A stretch of 64,000 nt of DNA from Paenibacillus sp. USDA918EY (GCF_009870825.1 NZ_WTWY01000004.1:248001-312000); one strand, 5' to 3'; counted from the first letter of the stretch, positions 43,041-52,703 are shown. Numbers and translations are program-made. Notes: a model not told the origin generated them from the sequence alone.

Positions 43041-44010
43041 AAAGTTAACGCTGCTGGATTTGCTGCTGGCGAATCCGCAGAAATTTTTGTCCGGCGAGGA
43101 AATCAGCCGCAGGTTGTCCGTCAGCCGCACGGCGGTCTGGAAGCAAATCAACAAGCTTAGGGAGGCTGGATACGAATTCGAAGCCGTTCCGAACAAAGGC
43201 TACCGGATCGTCAACCAACCCGAACGAATCGATCCTTCGGCGTTAAAAAAGACGTTAAAGACGAAAACCTTTGGCCTAAAGCTGGATGTGCTCGAGACGA
43301 GCGTATCGACGCAAGAGGAAGCCAGGGAGCTGGCCGAAGCAGGAGCCCCGGAAGGGACGCTGGTCGTTGCGGAGGAGCAAACGGGCGGCAAAGGCCGAAT
43401 GGGCCGCAAATGGTTTTCCCCTAAAGGCAAAGGCATCTGGATGAGTCTGGTGCTGAAGCCCGCCCAGCCGCTGCATTACATGCCCCAGCTGACGCTGCTG
43501 ACCGGGGTTGCGGTATGCCGAGCCGTCCGCAGAGTAACCGGCGTAATGGCCGGACTCAAATGGCCGAACGACCTGCTTGTCGACGGCCGAAAAATATGCG
43601 GAATCCTGTTGGAATCGGCCGCGGAGGACGAATACGTCCGTTACTGCATTGCCGGAATCGGCATCAGCGCCAATCTCGACGCCGAAGATTACCCGGATGA
43701 GCTGAAACCGGTAGCGACGTCTTTGAAAATCGAAGCGGGAGAGGCGATCGACCGCGTGCAGCTCATTGCGGCGGTGATGGAGGAATTCGAAGCCTTGTAC
43801 GACTTGTACCGGCAAGAAGGGTTTGCTCCGATCGCCTTGCTGTGGGAGGCGCTGTCCGTCACGCTAGGAAAGCAAGTCACCGTTTATACGGCGGCGGGGC
43901 CCGTAACAGGCCATGCGAAAAAGCTGGATCACAGCGGAGCGCTGACGATCGTGACGGAGGATGGGCGGGAACTCCCTGTTTTTTCCGGAGATGTCGAACT
44001 TAGACGATGA
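43033..44010 (+). CDS. birA: Biotin-protein ligase and biotin operon repressor
   Basis: The 325-residue protein has an N-terminal winged helix (SGEEISRRLSVSRTAVWKQINKLREAGY, residues about 18-46). The ligase domain contains GGKGRMGRKWFSPKGKGIW near residue 118 and KWPNDLLVDGRKICGIL near residue 176. It attaches biotin to carboxylases and, in two-domain forms like this, also represses biotin genes. It follows cca with an 8-base overlap. Confidence 0.96.
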   Translation: MSEKLTLLDLLLANPQKFLSGEEISRRLSVSRTAVWKQINKLREAGYEFEAVPNKGYRIVNQPERIDPSALKKTLKTKTFGLKLDVLETSVSTQEEARELAEAGAPEGTLVVAEEQTGGKGRMGRKWFSPKGKGIWMSLVLKPAQPLHYMPQLTLLTGVAVCRAVRRVTGVMAGLKWPNDLLVDGRKICGILLESAAEDEYVRYCIAGIGISANLDAEDYPDELKPVATSLKIEAGEAIDRVQLIAAVMEEFEALYDLYRQEGFAPIALLWEALSVTLGKQVTVYTAAGPVTGHAKKLDHSGALTIVTEDGRELPVFSGDVELRR

Positions 44011-44026
44011 AATTTTTCGCGGGATT

Positions 44027-44035
44027 TGGTATACT
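44027..44035 (+). promoter_or_regulatory. Extended -10 promoter for panBCD
   Basis: TGGTATACT gives a TG-extended -10 box with TATACT at 44030-44035. No clear -35 box is present. Transcription would start near 44042. Confidence 0.5.
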
Positions 44036-44046
44036 CACATGTAGAG

Positions 44047-44155
44047 GCGGTATCGGCATTTGGACCGAACTGCACTCTGCATGTGCATCGAATCACAACA
44101 GCATACAGCAAGCATACGTTGGATTCTGCTCTGAGCCGAAGGGACCGAGACAGAA
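44047..44155 (+). promoter_or_regulatory. Structured panB leader, candidate pan-type RNA
   Basis: The first hairpin (44047-44073) has a 9-bp stem with a single bulged A at 44052 and an 8-base loop. The second (44124-44155) pairs TTCTG/CAGAA and CTC/GAG with a bulged A at 44150. Stem-loops with bulged A residues upstream of pantothenate genes are known as the pan RNA motif. My assignment to that motif is by position and general form, not by a covariance match. Confidence 0.4.
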
Positions 44156-44191
44156 GGGACGATCGCAAGTGACTCTTTTTTGCCCTTTCGG

Positions 44192-44224
44192 AACCTTTTT
44201 AGTGATCTGCTAAAAGGTTTTTTT
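44192..44224 (+). terminator. Terminator in the panB leader
   Basis: AACCTTTTTAG pairs with CTAAAAGGTT around a 7-base loop, then a long T run. It lies 40 bases before panB, so it is either the birA terminator or, more likely, an attenuator. CCGAAGGG at 44136-44143 can pair with CCCTTTCGG at 44183-44191 next to its 5' arm. Confidence 0.8.
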
Positions 44225-44263
44225 GTTTTTGTTGCAATCATCCGAAGAAAGGGGCTGCACACT

Positions 44264-45136
44264 ATGGCAGTGAAACATCCGCTTAACATCGTAAAAATGA
44301 AAAAGATGAAACAGGAGGGCACCGCGCTTAGCATGGTAACCGCCTATGACTTCCCGACGGCACGGCTGGCGGAGGAAGCGGGCGTCGATATGATTTTGGT
44401 CGGCGATTCGCTTGGCAACGTCGTGCTCGGGTACGAATCGACGCTTCCGGTCACCATCGACGACATGGTGTACCATACGCGTTCCGTCGTCCGGGGGGCG
44501 GGAAATACCTTCGTTGTCGCGGACTTGCCTTTTATGACATATCACGGGAGCATCGACGAAACGTTGCGCAACGTGCGCAGACTGATGCAGGAGGGCCATG
44601 CCCATGCCGTCAAGATGGAAGGCGGGAAAGAAATCAGCGCCGCCGTCGAGACGATCGTTGCGGCCGGCGTTCCCGTGCTGGGACATATCGGCCTTACTCC
44701 GCAGTCGGTGAACCAAATCGGGGGATACCGGATTCAGGGGAAAGACGAGCAGGATGCTGAACGCCTTTTGGAAGACGCGAAAGCTCTCGAAAAAGCCGGC
44801 GCCTTCGGCGTCGTCCTGGAGCTTGTAACGGAACAGGTGGCGGCCTATATTACGTCGCAGCTGTCCATCCCGACGATCGGCATCGGCGCCGGACGCGGCG
44901 TTGACGGCCAGGTGCTCGTTTTCCATGATATATTCCAATACGCTTCCCCGTACCGCACCAAAAAATTTGTCAAAACGTTCGGCGATGCCGGAACGATGAT
45001 CCGCGAAGGTTTGGCTCAATACGTCAAAGAAGTGAAAGAACGTTCTTTCCCGGATGAGAGCCATGTATTCACAGCAGACGACCATGTCGTGGAAAATTTG
45101 TACGGCCGGGGCCGGGAAAAGGTGAATAACGCATGA
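44264..45136 (+). CDS. panB: Ketopantoate hydroxymethyltransferase
   Basis: The 290-residue enzyme adds a hydroxymethyl group to 2-oxoisovalerate in pantothenate synthesis. It has VTAYDFPTARLAEEAGVDMILVGDSLG near residue 25 with the Mg-binding aspartate, MVYHTRSVVRG and GHIGLTPQSVNQIGGYRIQG near residue 140, with a catalytic glutamate near GKDEQDAERLL. ATG 44264 follows GAAAGGGG. It is the first gene of panBCD. Confidence 0.97.
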   Translation: MAVKHPLNIVKMKKMKQEGTALSMVTAYDFPTARLAEEAGVDMILVGDSLGNVVLGYESTLPVTIDDMVYHTRSVVRGAGNTFVVADLPFMTYHGSIDETLRNVRRLMQEGHAHAVKMEGGKEISAAVETIVAAGVPVLGHIGLTPQSVNQIGGYRIQGKDEQDAERLLEDAKALEKAGAFGVVLELVTEQVAAYITSQLSIPTIGIGAGRGVDGQVLVFHDIFQYASPYRTKKFVKTFGDAGTMIREGLAQYVKEVKERSFPDESHVFTADDHVVENLYGRGREKVNNA

Positions 45137-46026
45137 AAGCCGTTCGAACAATCGCAGAACTAAGAAACGAAATACAGAATTTAAAATCATCGAACGAGAA
45201 AAAAACGGTCGGTTTGGTGCCGACGATGGGATATCTCCATGAAGGTCATGCCAGTTTGATCCGAGCCGCGAAGGAAAAAACGGATATCGTCGTGGTCAGC
45301 ATTTTCGTCAACCCGATCCAATTCGGACCGGCGGAAGATTTTGAAACCTACCCGCGCGATGAACAAAGAGATTTGGCCGCTGCGGAAAAAGCCGGCGCCG
45401 ATCTGGTGTTTCTTCCGTCCGTGGAGACGATGTATCCGAAGGCGACCAAAACGAAAATTGCCGTGTCCGAGGTGACTTCGGGCTTGTGCGGCGCTTCGCG
45501 TCCAGGGCATTTCGACGGTGTGACGACCGTGGTCGCCAAGCTGTTTAACATCGTCCAGCCGGACGCCGCTTTTTTCGGCATGAAGGACGCGCAGCAGGTC
45601 GCCGTCATCCAGCAGATGGTTTACGACCTCAATTTTAACGTTAACATCGTCCCTTGCCCGATTATCCGGGAAGAGGACGGTTTGGCGCTCAGTTCCCGCA
45701 ACGTGTATCTGAGCCCTGAAGAACGCAAGCAGGCGCTGGTCCTCTCCCGTTCGCTGCGCGAAGCGAAAGAAGCGCTGGAGAACGGCCAAATTCGGACCGC
45801 GGGCGAAGCCAAAGCCTTTTTGACCGCAAAAATCATGGAATCCCCGCTGGCCGACATCGACTATGTCGAAGTTGCGGCATTTCCGGCGCTGACGCCGCTT
45901 GCGGAGGGCGAAAACGTCCTTGAACAAAACGGAGCCGTGTTGATGGCGCTCGCCGTCAAATTCGGACGAACCCGTTTGATCGACAATAGTTTGCTTCATC
46001 CGAAAGGGGAATTGAGACATGTTTAG
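45133..46026 (+). CDS. panC: Pantothenate synthetase
   Basis: The 297-residue enzyme joins pantoate and beta-alanine with ATP. It has [15 protein letters not shown] near residue 29 (HxGH), [13 protein letters not shown] near residue 146 and [15 protein letters not shown] near residue 178, the KMSKS-like loop. ATG 45133 overlaps panB in ATGA and the end overlaps panD by 8 bases. Confidence 0.97.
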   Translation: MKAVRTIAELRNEIQNLKSSNEKKTVGLVPTMGYLHEGHASLIRAAKEKTDIVVVSIFVNPIQFGPAEDFETYPRDEQRDLAAAEKAGADLVFLPSVETMYPKATKTKIAVSEVTSGLCGASRPGHFDGVTTVVAKLFNIVQPDAAFFGMKDAQQVAVIQQMVYDLNFNVNIVPCPIIREEDGLALSSRNVYLSPEERKQALVLSRSLREAKEALENGQIRTAGEAKAFLTAKIMESPLADIDYVEVAAFPALTPLAEGENVLEQNGAVLMALAVKFGRTRLIDNSLLHPKGELRHV

Positions 46027-46402
46027 AACGATGATGAAGTCCAAAATACATCGCGCTACCGTTACCGAAGCGAATTTGAATTACGTAGGCAGCATTACGA
46101 TCGATGAAGAGCTGATGGAAGCGGCAGACCTGCTCGAGAACGAAAAAGTACAGGTGGTCGACAACAACAACGGCGCCCGGCTGGAAACGTATGTCATTCC
46201 GGGACCGCGGGGCAGCGGCGTCATTTGCCTTAACGGCGCGGCAGCGCGTTTGGTTCAGCCCGGGGATACGGTCATTATTATGTCCTATGCGATGATGTCC
46301 AATGACGAAGCCCAAACCTTTAAACCGACGGTCGTGTTCGTCAATGAACAGAACCGGCCGCTGACGACGATGAACAAAGAAGTCCACGCGACGATCATTT
46401 AA
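46019..46402 (+). CDS. panD: Aspartate 1-decarboxylase
   Basis: The 127-residue proenzyme makes beta-alanine from aspartate. The self-cleavage site is Gly24-Ser25 in NYVGSITID, which yields the pyruvoyl group. Tyr22 before it and the NGAAARL segment near residue 72 are typical. It closes panBCD with an overlapping start. Confidence 0.97.
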   Translation: MFRTMMKSKIHRATVTEANLNYVGSITIDEELMEAADLLENEKVQVVDNNNGARLETYVIPGPRGSGVICLNGAAARLVQPGDTVIIMSYAMMSNDEAQTFKPTVVFVNEQNRPLTTMNKEVHATII

Positions 46403-46466
46403 GGGCGGCACCTAACGAAGACAAGGAATGGCAGGCTCCGCGGAGAATGAAAACCGCCGCTTCAAC

Positions 46467-46504
46467 AAAAAATGAATGCAGGTGACCGCACTGATTTCAT
46501 TTTT
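46467..46504 (+). terminator. Probable terminator after panD
   Basis: An AAAAATGA/TCATTTTT stem encloses a 20-base loop and ends in T residues. The stem is AT-rich, so it may be weak. Confidence 0.5.
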
Positions 46505-46526
46505 AGTTTAAGGGTGGGATGCAGCG

Positions 46527-47159
46527 ATGTTCCAGCATGTATTCGCGGAAATGAACCACATGTTAGATGAAATCATGAAACATTACCCGACGGCGGAAGA
46601 GCCCCAGAAACATCAGCTGATCCAGAAATGGAACATGCTGAAAACGATGAGCGACGGCATCATTGATGAATGGTTGTCCTTCGAGGAAAAGATGGGGGAA
46701 TTCCGCCAACATGTCGAGGTGCCCGCCGCCTTATTTTCTCATCAGAGCTCGCCCGAAATGGAATTAAGCGCATTCGTGCGCGGTCAAGGTTACTTCCGGC
46801 TGCTGATGTACCGTCAGGCCGCGCAGCAGTTTTCCCAAGTCATCCGTCAATATCCCGACAGTCTTTTGGCAAGGATGTATTTGGCCATGTCCCACTTGCA
46901 TATGGACGAAACGGAGGAAGCGCAAAAAAACTTCCAATGGATTCTTCCGCTCGCCAAAAGCCAAAAGCTGAAGGCGATGATTTACAATGCTTTGGGCTGC
47001 ATCGCCGCGAAGCATGGAGCGACGGGAAAGGCGCAGGAATTTTTTACCGTCGCGTTGCAGTGCGATCCCTCGCTGCCCGATCCGCTCATTAATTTGAAGG
47101 TGTGCCAGCAGAACCGCGGTCAGCTTCAATACGGCAGCCAGCTGATTTCGATGATGTAG
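46527..47159 (+). CDS. TPR-type protein of unknown function
   Basis: The 210-residue protein is wholly helical. Residues about 85-190 contain three TPR-like units, such as GYFRLLMYRQAAQQFSQVIRQYPDSLLARMYLAMSHLHM and IYNALGCIAAKHGATGKAQEFFTVALQCDPS. The N-terminal 80 residues lack repeats. It probably mediates protein contacts. AAGGGTGGGA precedes ATG 46527. It is an addition relative to the panD-dinG junction of B. subtilis. Confidence 0.75.
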   Translation: MFQHVFAEMNHMLDEIMKHYPTAEEPQKHQLIQKWNMLKTMSDGIIDEWLSFEEKMGEFRQHVEVPAALFSHQSSPEMELSAFVRGQGYFRLLMYRQAAQQFSQVIRQYPDSLLARMYLAMSHLHMDETEEAQKNFQWILPLAKSQKLKAMIYNALGCIAAKHGATGKAQEFFTVALQCDPSLPDPLINLKVCQQNRGQLQYGSQLISMM

Positions 47160-47170
47160 GAAAATGCGAA

Positions 47171-47221
47171 GAGGCCGATGCATATGCGCTTTCGGTAAGC
47201 GCCTAGCGCATCGCCTTTTTG
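47171..47221 (+). terminator. Terminator before dinG
   Basis: ATGCGCT/AGCGCAT with an inner GCGCTT/AAGCGC forms alternative stems, and CGATGC/GCATCG can extend the base. TTTTT follows. Confidence 0.7.
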
Positions 47222-47297
47222 CTGTCCGTTAATTTTCAAATGTGAAATCTTCTGTTATGCTGGTAATTGAGACTGGAATGAAAGGATTAAAAGAATC

Positions 47298-50150
47298 ATG
47301 AAATTTGCCGTACTGGATTTTGAAACGACAGGCAACCAGTCCGCCGATGAAATCATTCAAGTTGGACTTGCCATCATAGAAGAAGATTTGACCATATCCC
47401 GCGTGTACGGTTCCTATGTCAAACCGACGGTGGAAATACCGCCGTTCATTACGGGGCTTACCGGCATTACGGAAGAGGATGTGGCGGATGCGCCGCCGTT
47501 GGAAGAGATGCTGATGGAGCTCGTGCCGATGCTGGACGATGTCGTTCTGGTGGGGCACAACGTCGCATTCGACTTCAATTTCCTGCAGAACGCGCTCGAC
47601 AGCAGCGGTTATCTTCCGTTCTCCGGGCGAATTCTCGACACGCTGGATTTTCTGAAAATATGTTTTCCGTCGTTGACCTCCTACCAATTGGGACAGGTGA
47701 CGTCGCATTTCGGCATCCAGCATGACCGTCCCCATCAGGCGGATAGCGACGCGTTGGCCACGGCATATGTATTTTTAAAATGTCTGGAAGAATTAAACGA
47801 CCTTCCGCTCATTACGCTGCAGCGGCTCAGCGAGCTGTTTGCGGATGAAGACAGCGACCTCGGGTGGTTTTTCGACGGATTGTGCCAGCAAAAAGAGCAG
47901 GAGCCGATCCAGGACTTGAACAGCCACAATTTCTACCGTCAGTTCGCCCTGGCCGTCGAGGACTGGACCGAGATGAAACCTCCGCGGGACGAGGCGGAAG
48001 GCAATCCGCTCGCCGGGATGGAATTCAACGAATATTTGGGCGAAATCCAAAAACGGCTTAAACTTATTATGCCCCAATACGAGGAGCGCGAACCGCAATC
48101 GATGATGTTCGACCAGGTGATGAACGCGCTGAATGAAGACAAGCATTTGCTGATCGAAGCGGGAACGGGGACCGGCAAATCGCTTGGTTACCTCATTCCA
48201 TCCATATACCAAAGCGTCAAGCAGCAGCAGAAAGTGATGATCAGCACGCATACGATCAACCTTCAGGAGCAGCTGCGCGAGCGGGACGTGCCTTTATTGA
48301 CGCAGGTTGTGCCGTTTCCGTTCAAGGCGGCCGTCTTTAAGGGCAGACAACATTATTTGTGTTTGAGAAAATTTGAACATAAAATAAACAGAAGAGACTT
48401 TTTTAATCCCAAGGAAGATACGATTACGGCGGCGCAAATGATCGTTTGGCTGGCGCAGACCGAAAACGGGGATGACGAAGAACTGAATCTCGGCGGAAGG
48501 GGCGGCGATTTCTGGGAAACGGTAAGCAGCGATTCGGATTCCTGCCTGGGACGAAGCTGTCCATGGTTCCGCAAATGTTATTACCACCGGGCGAAACATG
48601 AGGCGGGCATCGCGGACGTGGTCATCACGAACCACTCCAAGCTGTTCACCGACGTCAAAGCAGGACATCAGCTGCTGCCGTCTTACGAACGTCTCGTCAT
48701 CGACGAGGCCCATCATTTGGAGGACGTGGCCGGCAAGCATCTAGGCCTGAATATGAAGTATTTTAGCGTCGTCCACACGCTGACACGCCTATACAAAGAT
48801 TCGCGCAGCGGACAGCTTATCGCTCTTCGCCAGCAGCTGCAGCCGTCCGGACAGGATCGGGCAAGCGACTGGATCGCCGCGATTGACCGCATGAGCGAAG
48901 ATTTGGTGGACGTCAAGGAAACGTGGGATAAGCTCAGCGAATCCCTTTTCGGCCTGATGCCGGAACGAAATGACGTTTCGCCGGGCGAAGCGGGGCAATT
49001 CGTGCTCCGGCTGCAGCCGTCGAAATGGCCGCAGGAGTGGGAAGCGCTGAAGGGGCTGGAAAACCAGATCCACGTCAAAATCAGCGAGATCGTCCGCCGC
49101 GGCGAAAAAATGCTGGCGGAATACAAAGAAAACGAAGACGATTACAGCGCCGACAGCCTGATTACAGACCTCAGCGGCCTGTTCAAGGATCTTGCCGCCG
49201 AACGCGACGACCTGCGGACCTTCATGAACTTGAACGATGAAACCGTCGTTTATTGGATGGAAGCCAGCAGCCATTTCCGCAGCAAATCGCTGCAGTTGTA
49301 CGCGGTCCCGGTGGATGTCAGCAAACAGCTGAAGGAATTGTTTTTCGACAAAAAGAAAAGCGTTATTTTAACGTCGGCGACGTTGTCGGTAGACAAATCC
49401 TTCCAATATATGATCGACAATCTCGGCCTGGAGGAAGACCAGGAAAGCGGTCGCCTCGTGACCGTGCAGCTTCCGTCTCCGTTCAAATACCGGGACCAGG
49501 CGCTTCTCGTCATCCCGCGGGATTTCCCCAGCGTCAAAGGAAGCGTCGGCGACGCCGTGTTCGTCGATACGCTGGTGCGCTCCTTGGCGGACGCAGCCGT
49601 TGCGACGCACGGGCGGATGCTGGTGCTGTTCACTTCGTACCGGATGCTGCGGCAGGTGCATGAGCCGTTGAAAAACGCCCTTGCGGGCAGCGACATCACC
49701 GTTCTCGGCCAAGGCGTCGACAGCGGCAGCCGTACCAAGCTCATCAGACGTTTCCAGGACAGCAGCGCTTCGGTGCTGCTCGGTACGAGCAGCTTCTGGG
49801 AAGGGGTCGATATCCCCGGCGAGGCATTGACCTGCCTTGCGATCGTAAGGCTTCCGTTCCAGCCGCCAAACCATCCGCTGTACGAAGCGAAAGCGGAGCT
49901 TTTACAGCGCCAGAAAAAAAATCCGTTCATGAAGCTTTCCGTGCCTCAAGCGGTTATCCGTTTTAAACAGGGGTTCGGCCGCTTGGTTCGTACGGCGAAT
50001 GACCGCGGCATCGTCATCGTTTACGATACGCGGGTGATCGAGTCTTATTACGGGAAATATTTTCTCTACTCCTTGCCGGGGCCAAAGATGGAGCATATGA
50101 ATACGGAAAAAATGGTTCCCCGTATATCTGAATGGCTTCAAGAGGGTTAA
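47298..50150 (+). CDS. dinG: DinG-type helicase with N-terminal 3'-5' exonuclease domain
   Basis: The 950-residue protein starts with a DEDDh exonuclease (DFETTG near residue 7, GHNVAFD near 94, HQADSDA near 146). The XPD/DinG helicase part has Walker A GTGTGKS near residue 292, DEAH near 471 and the C-terminal QGFGRLVRT motif. Four cysteines (one in HYLCLRK, then CX4CX5C about 60 residues later) match the Fe-S ligand arrangement of E. coli DinG. A role in DNA repair or replication of structured DNA is likely. AAAGGA lies about 12 bases before ATG 47298. Confidence 0.93.
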   Translation: MKFAVLDFETTGNQSADEIIQVGLAIIEEDLTISRVYGSYVKPTVEIPPFITGLTGITEEDVADAPPLEEMLMELVPMLDDVVLVGHNVAFDFNFLQNALDSSGYLPFSGRILDTLDFLKICFPSLTSYQLGQVTSHFGIQHDRPHQADSDALATAYVFLKCLEELNDLPLITLQRLSELFADEDSDLGWFFDGLCQQKEQEPIQDLNSHNFYRQFALAVEDWTEMKPPRDEAEGNPLAGMEFNEYLGEIQKRLKLIMPQYEEREPQSMMFDQVMNALNEDKHLLIEAGTGTGKSLGYLIPSIYQSVKQQQKVMISTHTINLQEQLRERDVPLLTQVVPFPFKAAVFKGRQHYLCLRKFEHKINRRDFFNPKEDTITAAQMIVWLAQTENGDDEELNLGGRGGDFWETVSSDSDSCLGRSCPWFRKCYYHRAKHEAGIADVVITNHSKLFTDVKAGHQLLPSYERLVIDEAHHLEDVAGKHLGLNMKYFSVVHTLTRLYKDSRSGQLIALRQQLQPSGQDRASDWIAAIDRMSEDLVDVKETWDKLSESLFGLMPERNDVSPGEAGQFVLRLQPSKWPQEWEALKGLENQIHVKISEIVRRGEKMLAEYKENEDDYSADSLITDLSGLFKDLAAERDDLRTFMNLNDETVVYWMEASSHFRSKSLQLYAVPVDVSKQLKELFFDKKKSVILTSATLSVDKSFQYMIDNLGLEEDQESGRLVTVQLPSPFKYRDQALLVIPRDFPSVKGSVGDAVFVDTLVRSLADAAVATHGRMLVLFTSYRMLRQVHEPLKNALAGSDITVLGQGVDSGSRTKLIRRFQDSSASVLLGTSSFWEGVDIPGEALTCLAIVRLPFQPPNHPLYEAKAELLQRQKKNPFMKLSVPQAVIRFKQGFGRLVRTANDRGIVIVYDTRVIESYYGKYFLYSLPGPKMEHMNTEKMVPRISEWLQEG

Positions 50151-50210
50151 CGCACCCTTTTCATACGATGTTAACGATAGAAATTAAGCTGTTAAATAGG
50201 GGGAACAAGC

Positions 50211-50876
50211 ATGAAATCGGAGAAAATTTCCGAAGCGGTCGTCCGCAGACTGCCAGTATATTTACGTTATTTGAATGATTTGAACAAGCGGGAGGTTGCG
50301 ACGGTCTCCTCCCAGGAGCTTGGCTTGAAACTCGACCTGAATCCGGCGCAAATCCGCAAGGATCTTGCCTATTTCGGCGATTTCGGCCGGAAAGGGATCG
50401 GGTATGACGTTTCGTACCTGATCGAAAAAATCCGCCACATTCTGAACCTGGACCAGCAGATCAACGCGGTGCTGGTAGGCGCCGGGAATTTGGGCCAGGC
50501 CCTTTCGAATTACAACTATTACCTTCGCGAAAACATTAAAATCGTGGCGGTGTTCGACGAAAATCCGAAAAAGATCGGAAAACGGATCAATACGCTTACG
50601 GTGCAGCCGATGGAGGAAATGACGGACACGATCAAAAAACACAATATCCGGATCGGCATCATCACCGTGCCCGCCGTCGAAGCCCAGAACGTGGCGGATC
50701 AACTGATCGGGGCCGGAATCGAAGCGATTCTGAACTTCGCGCCGACGATCCTGAAGGCTCCGGCCAACATCCGGATTCATGCGGCGGACTTTACGACCGA
50801 CCTGCTGAGCTTGGCATATTATTTGGATAACGGAAAGGAAGGTTCCACCGATGACGGAGAACAAGACAACGAATAA
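50211..50876 (+). CDS. rex: Redox-sensing transcriptional repressor Rex
   Basis: The 221-residue protein has an N-terminal winged helix (residues about 8-75, VSSQELGLKLDLNPAQIRKDLAYFG) and a Rossmann domain with GAGNLGQALSNY near residue 91. Rex releases DNA when NADH rises, derepressing fermentation and respiration genes. No Rex-type TTGTGA-N6-TCACAA site was seen at its own promoter. It overlaps the next gene by 26 bases. Confidence 0.96.
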   Translation: MKSEKISEAVVRRLPVYLRYLNDLNKREVATVSSQELGLKLDLNPAQIRKDLAYFGDFGRKGIGYDVSYLIEKIRHILNLDQQINAVLVGAGNLGQALSNYNYYLRENIKIVAVFDENPKKIGKRINTLTVQPMEEMTDTIKKHNIRIGIITVPAVEAQNVADQLIGAGIEAILNFAPTILKAPANIRIHAADFTTDLLSLAYYLDNGKEGSTDDGEQDNE

Positions 50877-52164
50877 ATGGATCATCGCGAACGGCAGCTT
50901 TGCCGTGCCTGATCAAGACAAGCCGGTAATCCGCGGATATATGGTGATCGAGGACGACCGCATCGCTTATATCGGGGAAGAAAAACCGGAACTTGAAGGC
51001 GATGTTCCCGTATTCGACGGGACGCATCTGTTTTTTATGCCCGGATTGGTCAATACGCACGGACATGCGGCGATGTCGCTGCTGCGCGGATACGGGGATG
51101 ATCTGGCCCTGCAAATCTGGCTTCAGGAAAAAATGTGGCCGATGGAAGCCAAATTCACTTCATCCGATGTCTACTGGGGTACGTCCTTATCCGTACTGGA
51201 AATGCTGAAAGGCGGCACGACAACCTTCCTCGACATGTACGACCATATGGATCAAGTGGCGAAAGTGACGGAAGAATCGGGAATACGCGCCTCCCTGATG
51301 CGCGGCGTCATCGGTTTGTGTTCCGAGGAGCTTCAGCGCCACAAGCTGAACGAGGCGATCCAATTCGCGCGCGACTGGAACGGAAAGGCCAACGGCCGGA
51401 TCACGACCATGATTTCGCCGCATGCGCCGTATACTTGCCCTCCGGATTATATCGAAAAATTCGTGCAGGCGGCGCATGATATGGATCTGCCGATGCATAC
51501 CCATATGTCCGAAACGATGGCCGAAGTGGAGCAAAACGTCAAGGAATACGGTCTGCGTCCGGTTGCCCACCTGGAAAAGCTCGGCGTATTTTCGAGACCG
51601 TCTCTGGTGGCGCATGCCGTTCATTTGACCGATGAAGAAATCGGCATTTTGGCGAGCAACAACGTGGCCGTTTCCCATAACCCGGGAAGCAACCTGAAGC
51701 TGGCAAGCGGCGTGGCGCGCGTGACGGACTTGCTCAAGGCCGGAGTGACGGTCTCTCTTGGAACCGACGGAGCGGCAAGCAATAACAATTTGGATATGTT
51801 CGAAGAAATGCGTCTCGCCGCATTGATCCATAAAGGGGTTTCCGGCGATCCGACGGCAATTCCGGCGTACGAAGCGCTGAAAATGGGAACGATCTACGGC
51901 GCGGAGTCCCTTTTCCTGAAAGACGTCGGCACGCTGGCTCCGGGAATGAAAGCCGATTTCATCGCGCTCAACACCGACCAGGCCCATTTTATTCCGCACA
52001 CCGATCTGATTTCCCACGCCATTTATTCAGCTTGCGGCAAAGACGTTGAGCACGTATGGGTGGACGGCAAGCAGGTCGTGAAACACGGCGCCTGCCTGAC
52101 CATGGACGAAGAGCGCATCCGCCGGGAAGCCCAAGCCGCTTTTGAAGGTCTCTTGGCCCGATAG
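50851..52164 (+). CDS. mtaD: 5-methylthioadenosine/S-adenosylhomocysteine deaminase-type amidohydrolase
   Basis: The 437-residue amidohydrolase has the zinc motif VNTHGHAAMSLLRG near residue 66, HTHMSE near residue 213, SLVAHAVHL near 245 and the catalytic aspartate in SLGTDGAASNN near residue 305. These are typical of the MtaD/TrzN group, which deaminates methylthioadenosine or S-adenosylhomocysteine. Other adenosine-like substrates are possible. ATG 50851 lies inside rex with AAAGGAAGG upstream. Confidence 0.88.
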   Translation: MTENKTTNKWIIANGSFAVPDQDKPVIRGYMVIEDDRIAYIGEEKPELEGDVPVFDGTHLFFMPGLVNTHGHAAMSLLRGYGDDLALQIWLQEKMWPMEAKFTSSDVYWGTSLSVLEMLKGGTTTFLDMYDHMDQVAKVTEESGIRASLMRGVIGLCSEELQRHKLNEAIQFARDWNGKANGRITTMISPHAPYTCPPDYIEKFVQAAHDMDLPMHTHMSETMAEVEQNVKEYGLRPVAHLEKLGVFSRPSLVAHAVHLTDEEIGILASNNVAVSHNPGSNLKLASGVARVTDLLKAGVTVSLGTDGAASNNNLDMFEEMRLAALIHKGVSGDPTAIPAYEALKMGTIYGAESLFLKDVGTLAPGMKADFIALNTDQAHFIPHTDLISHAIYSACGKDVEHVWVDGKQVVKHGACLTMDEERIRREAQAAFEGLLAR

Positions 52165-52187
52165 GACGGTAACAGATAGGGGAGCTT

Positions 52188-52703
52188 ATGCTGAAGAATA
52201 AGAAGAAATGGATTTTTCTCGGAATCGTCGTTTTGCTGCTGCTTGTTTTCGGACTTTACCGTTATTACATATACGTAACTCAGGACATCCGGGCCCAGGA
52301 GACGGCAGCGATTCTGAAGGCGAAGCAGGAGACCAGCCTCGTAAAGGTGACCGAAGCCCAAAAATCGGTGTGGGATACGATCTGCTGGGCGATCGAAGGC
52401 TTGGACAAAGACAACCGGCCGGTGATGGTATGGGTAACGATGGACGAAGACGGCAAAGTCAAATCCGGCGAAGGCACGGTTCACGAAGAGCTGCTTTCAA
52501 ACGGCATTTCGGAAAATCAGGTCAGGGAGAAGGCGCTGAAGGAGATACCCGACGTGAAAAAGCTGAAGATCGTGCCTGGAATGTATAACGGCCAGTATGC
52601 CTGGCAGCTTTTTTACTGGTCGAAGGATCATTATTACTACCAATTCTATCGGTTTAGCGACGGCCAAAGCATCGGAGGTCCGTTTACGCTGCCGAACCGG
52701 TAA
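52188..52703 (+). CDS. tseB: Cell-wall elongation regulator TseB (YpmB)
   Basis: The 171-residue protein has a basic start and one membrane segment (residues about 8-28), then an extracytoplasmic domain with two PepSY-like repeats: VTEAQKSVWDTICWAIEG and ENQVREKALKEIPDVKKLKI. This is the YpmB/TseB layout. TseB of B. subtilis influences penicillin-binding protein 2A activity. It lies in the conserved position after dinG. GGGGAGC precedes ATG 52188. Confidence 0.85.
   Translation: MLKNKKKWIFLGIVVLLLLVFGLYRYYIYVTQDIRAQETAAILKAKQETSLVKVTEAQKSVWDTICWAIEGLDKDNRPVMVWVTMDEDGKVKSGEGTVHEELLSNGISENQVREKALKEIPDVKKLKIVPGMYNGQYAWQLFYWSKDHYYYQFYRFSDGQSIGGPFTLPNR

Noticed and set aside
50151..50210. A Rex operator in front of rex
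   Set aside because: The gap contains two TGTTAA copies but no TTGTGA/TCACAA palindrome, so autoregulation by Rex is not supported.
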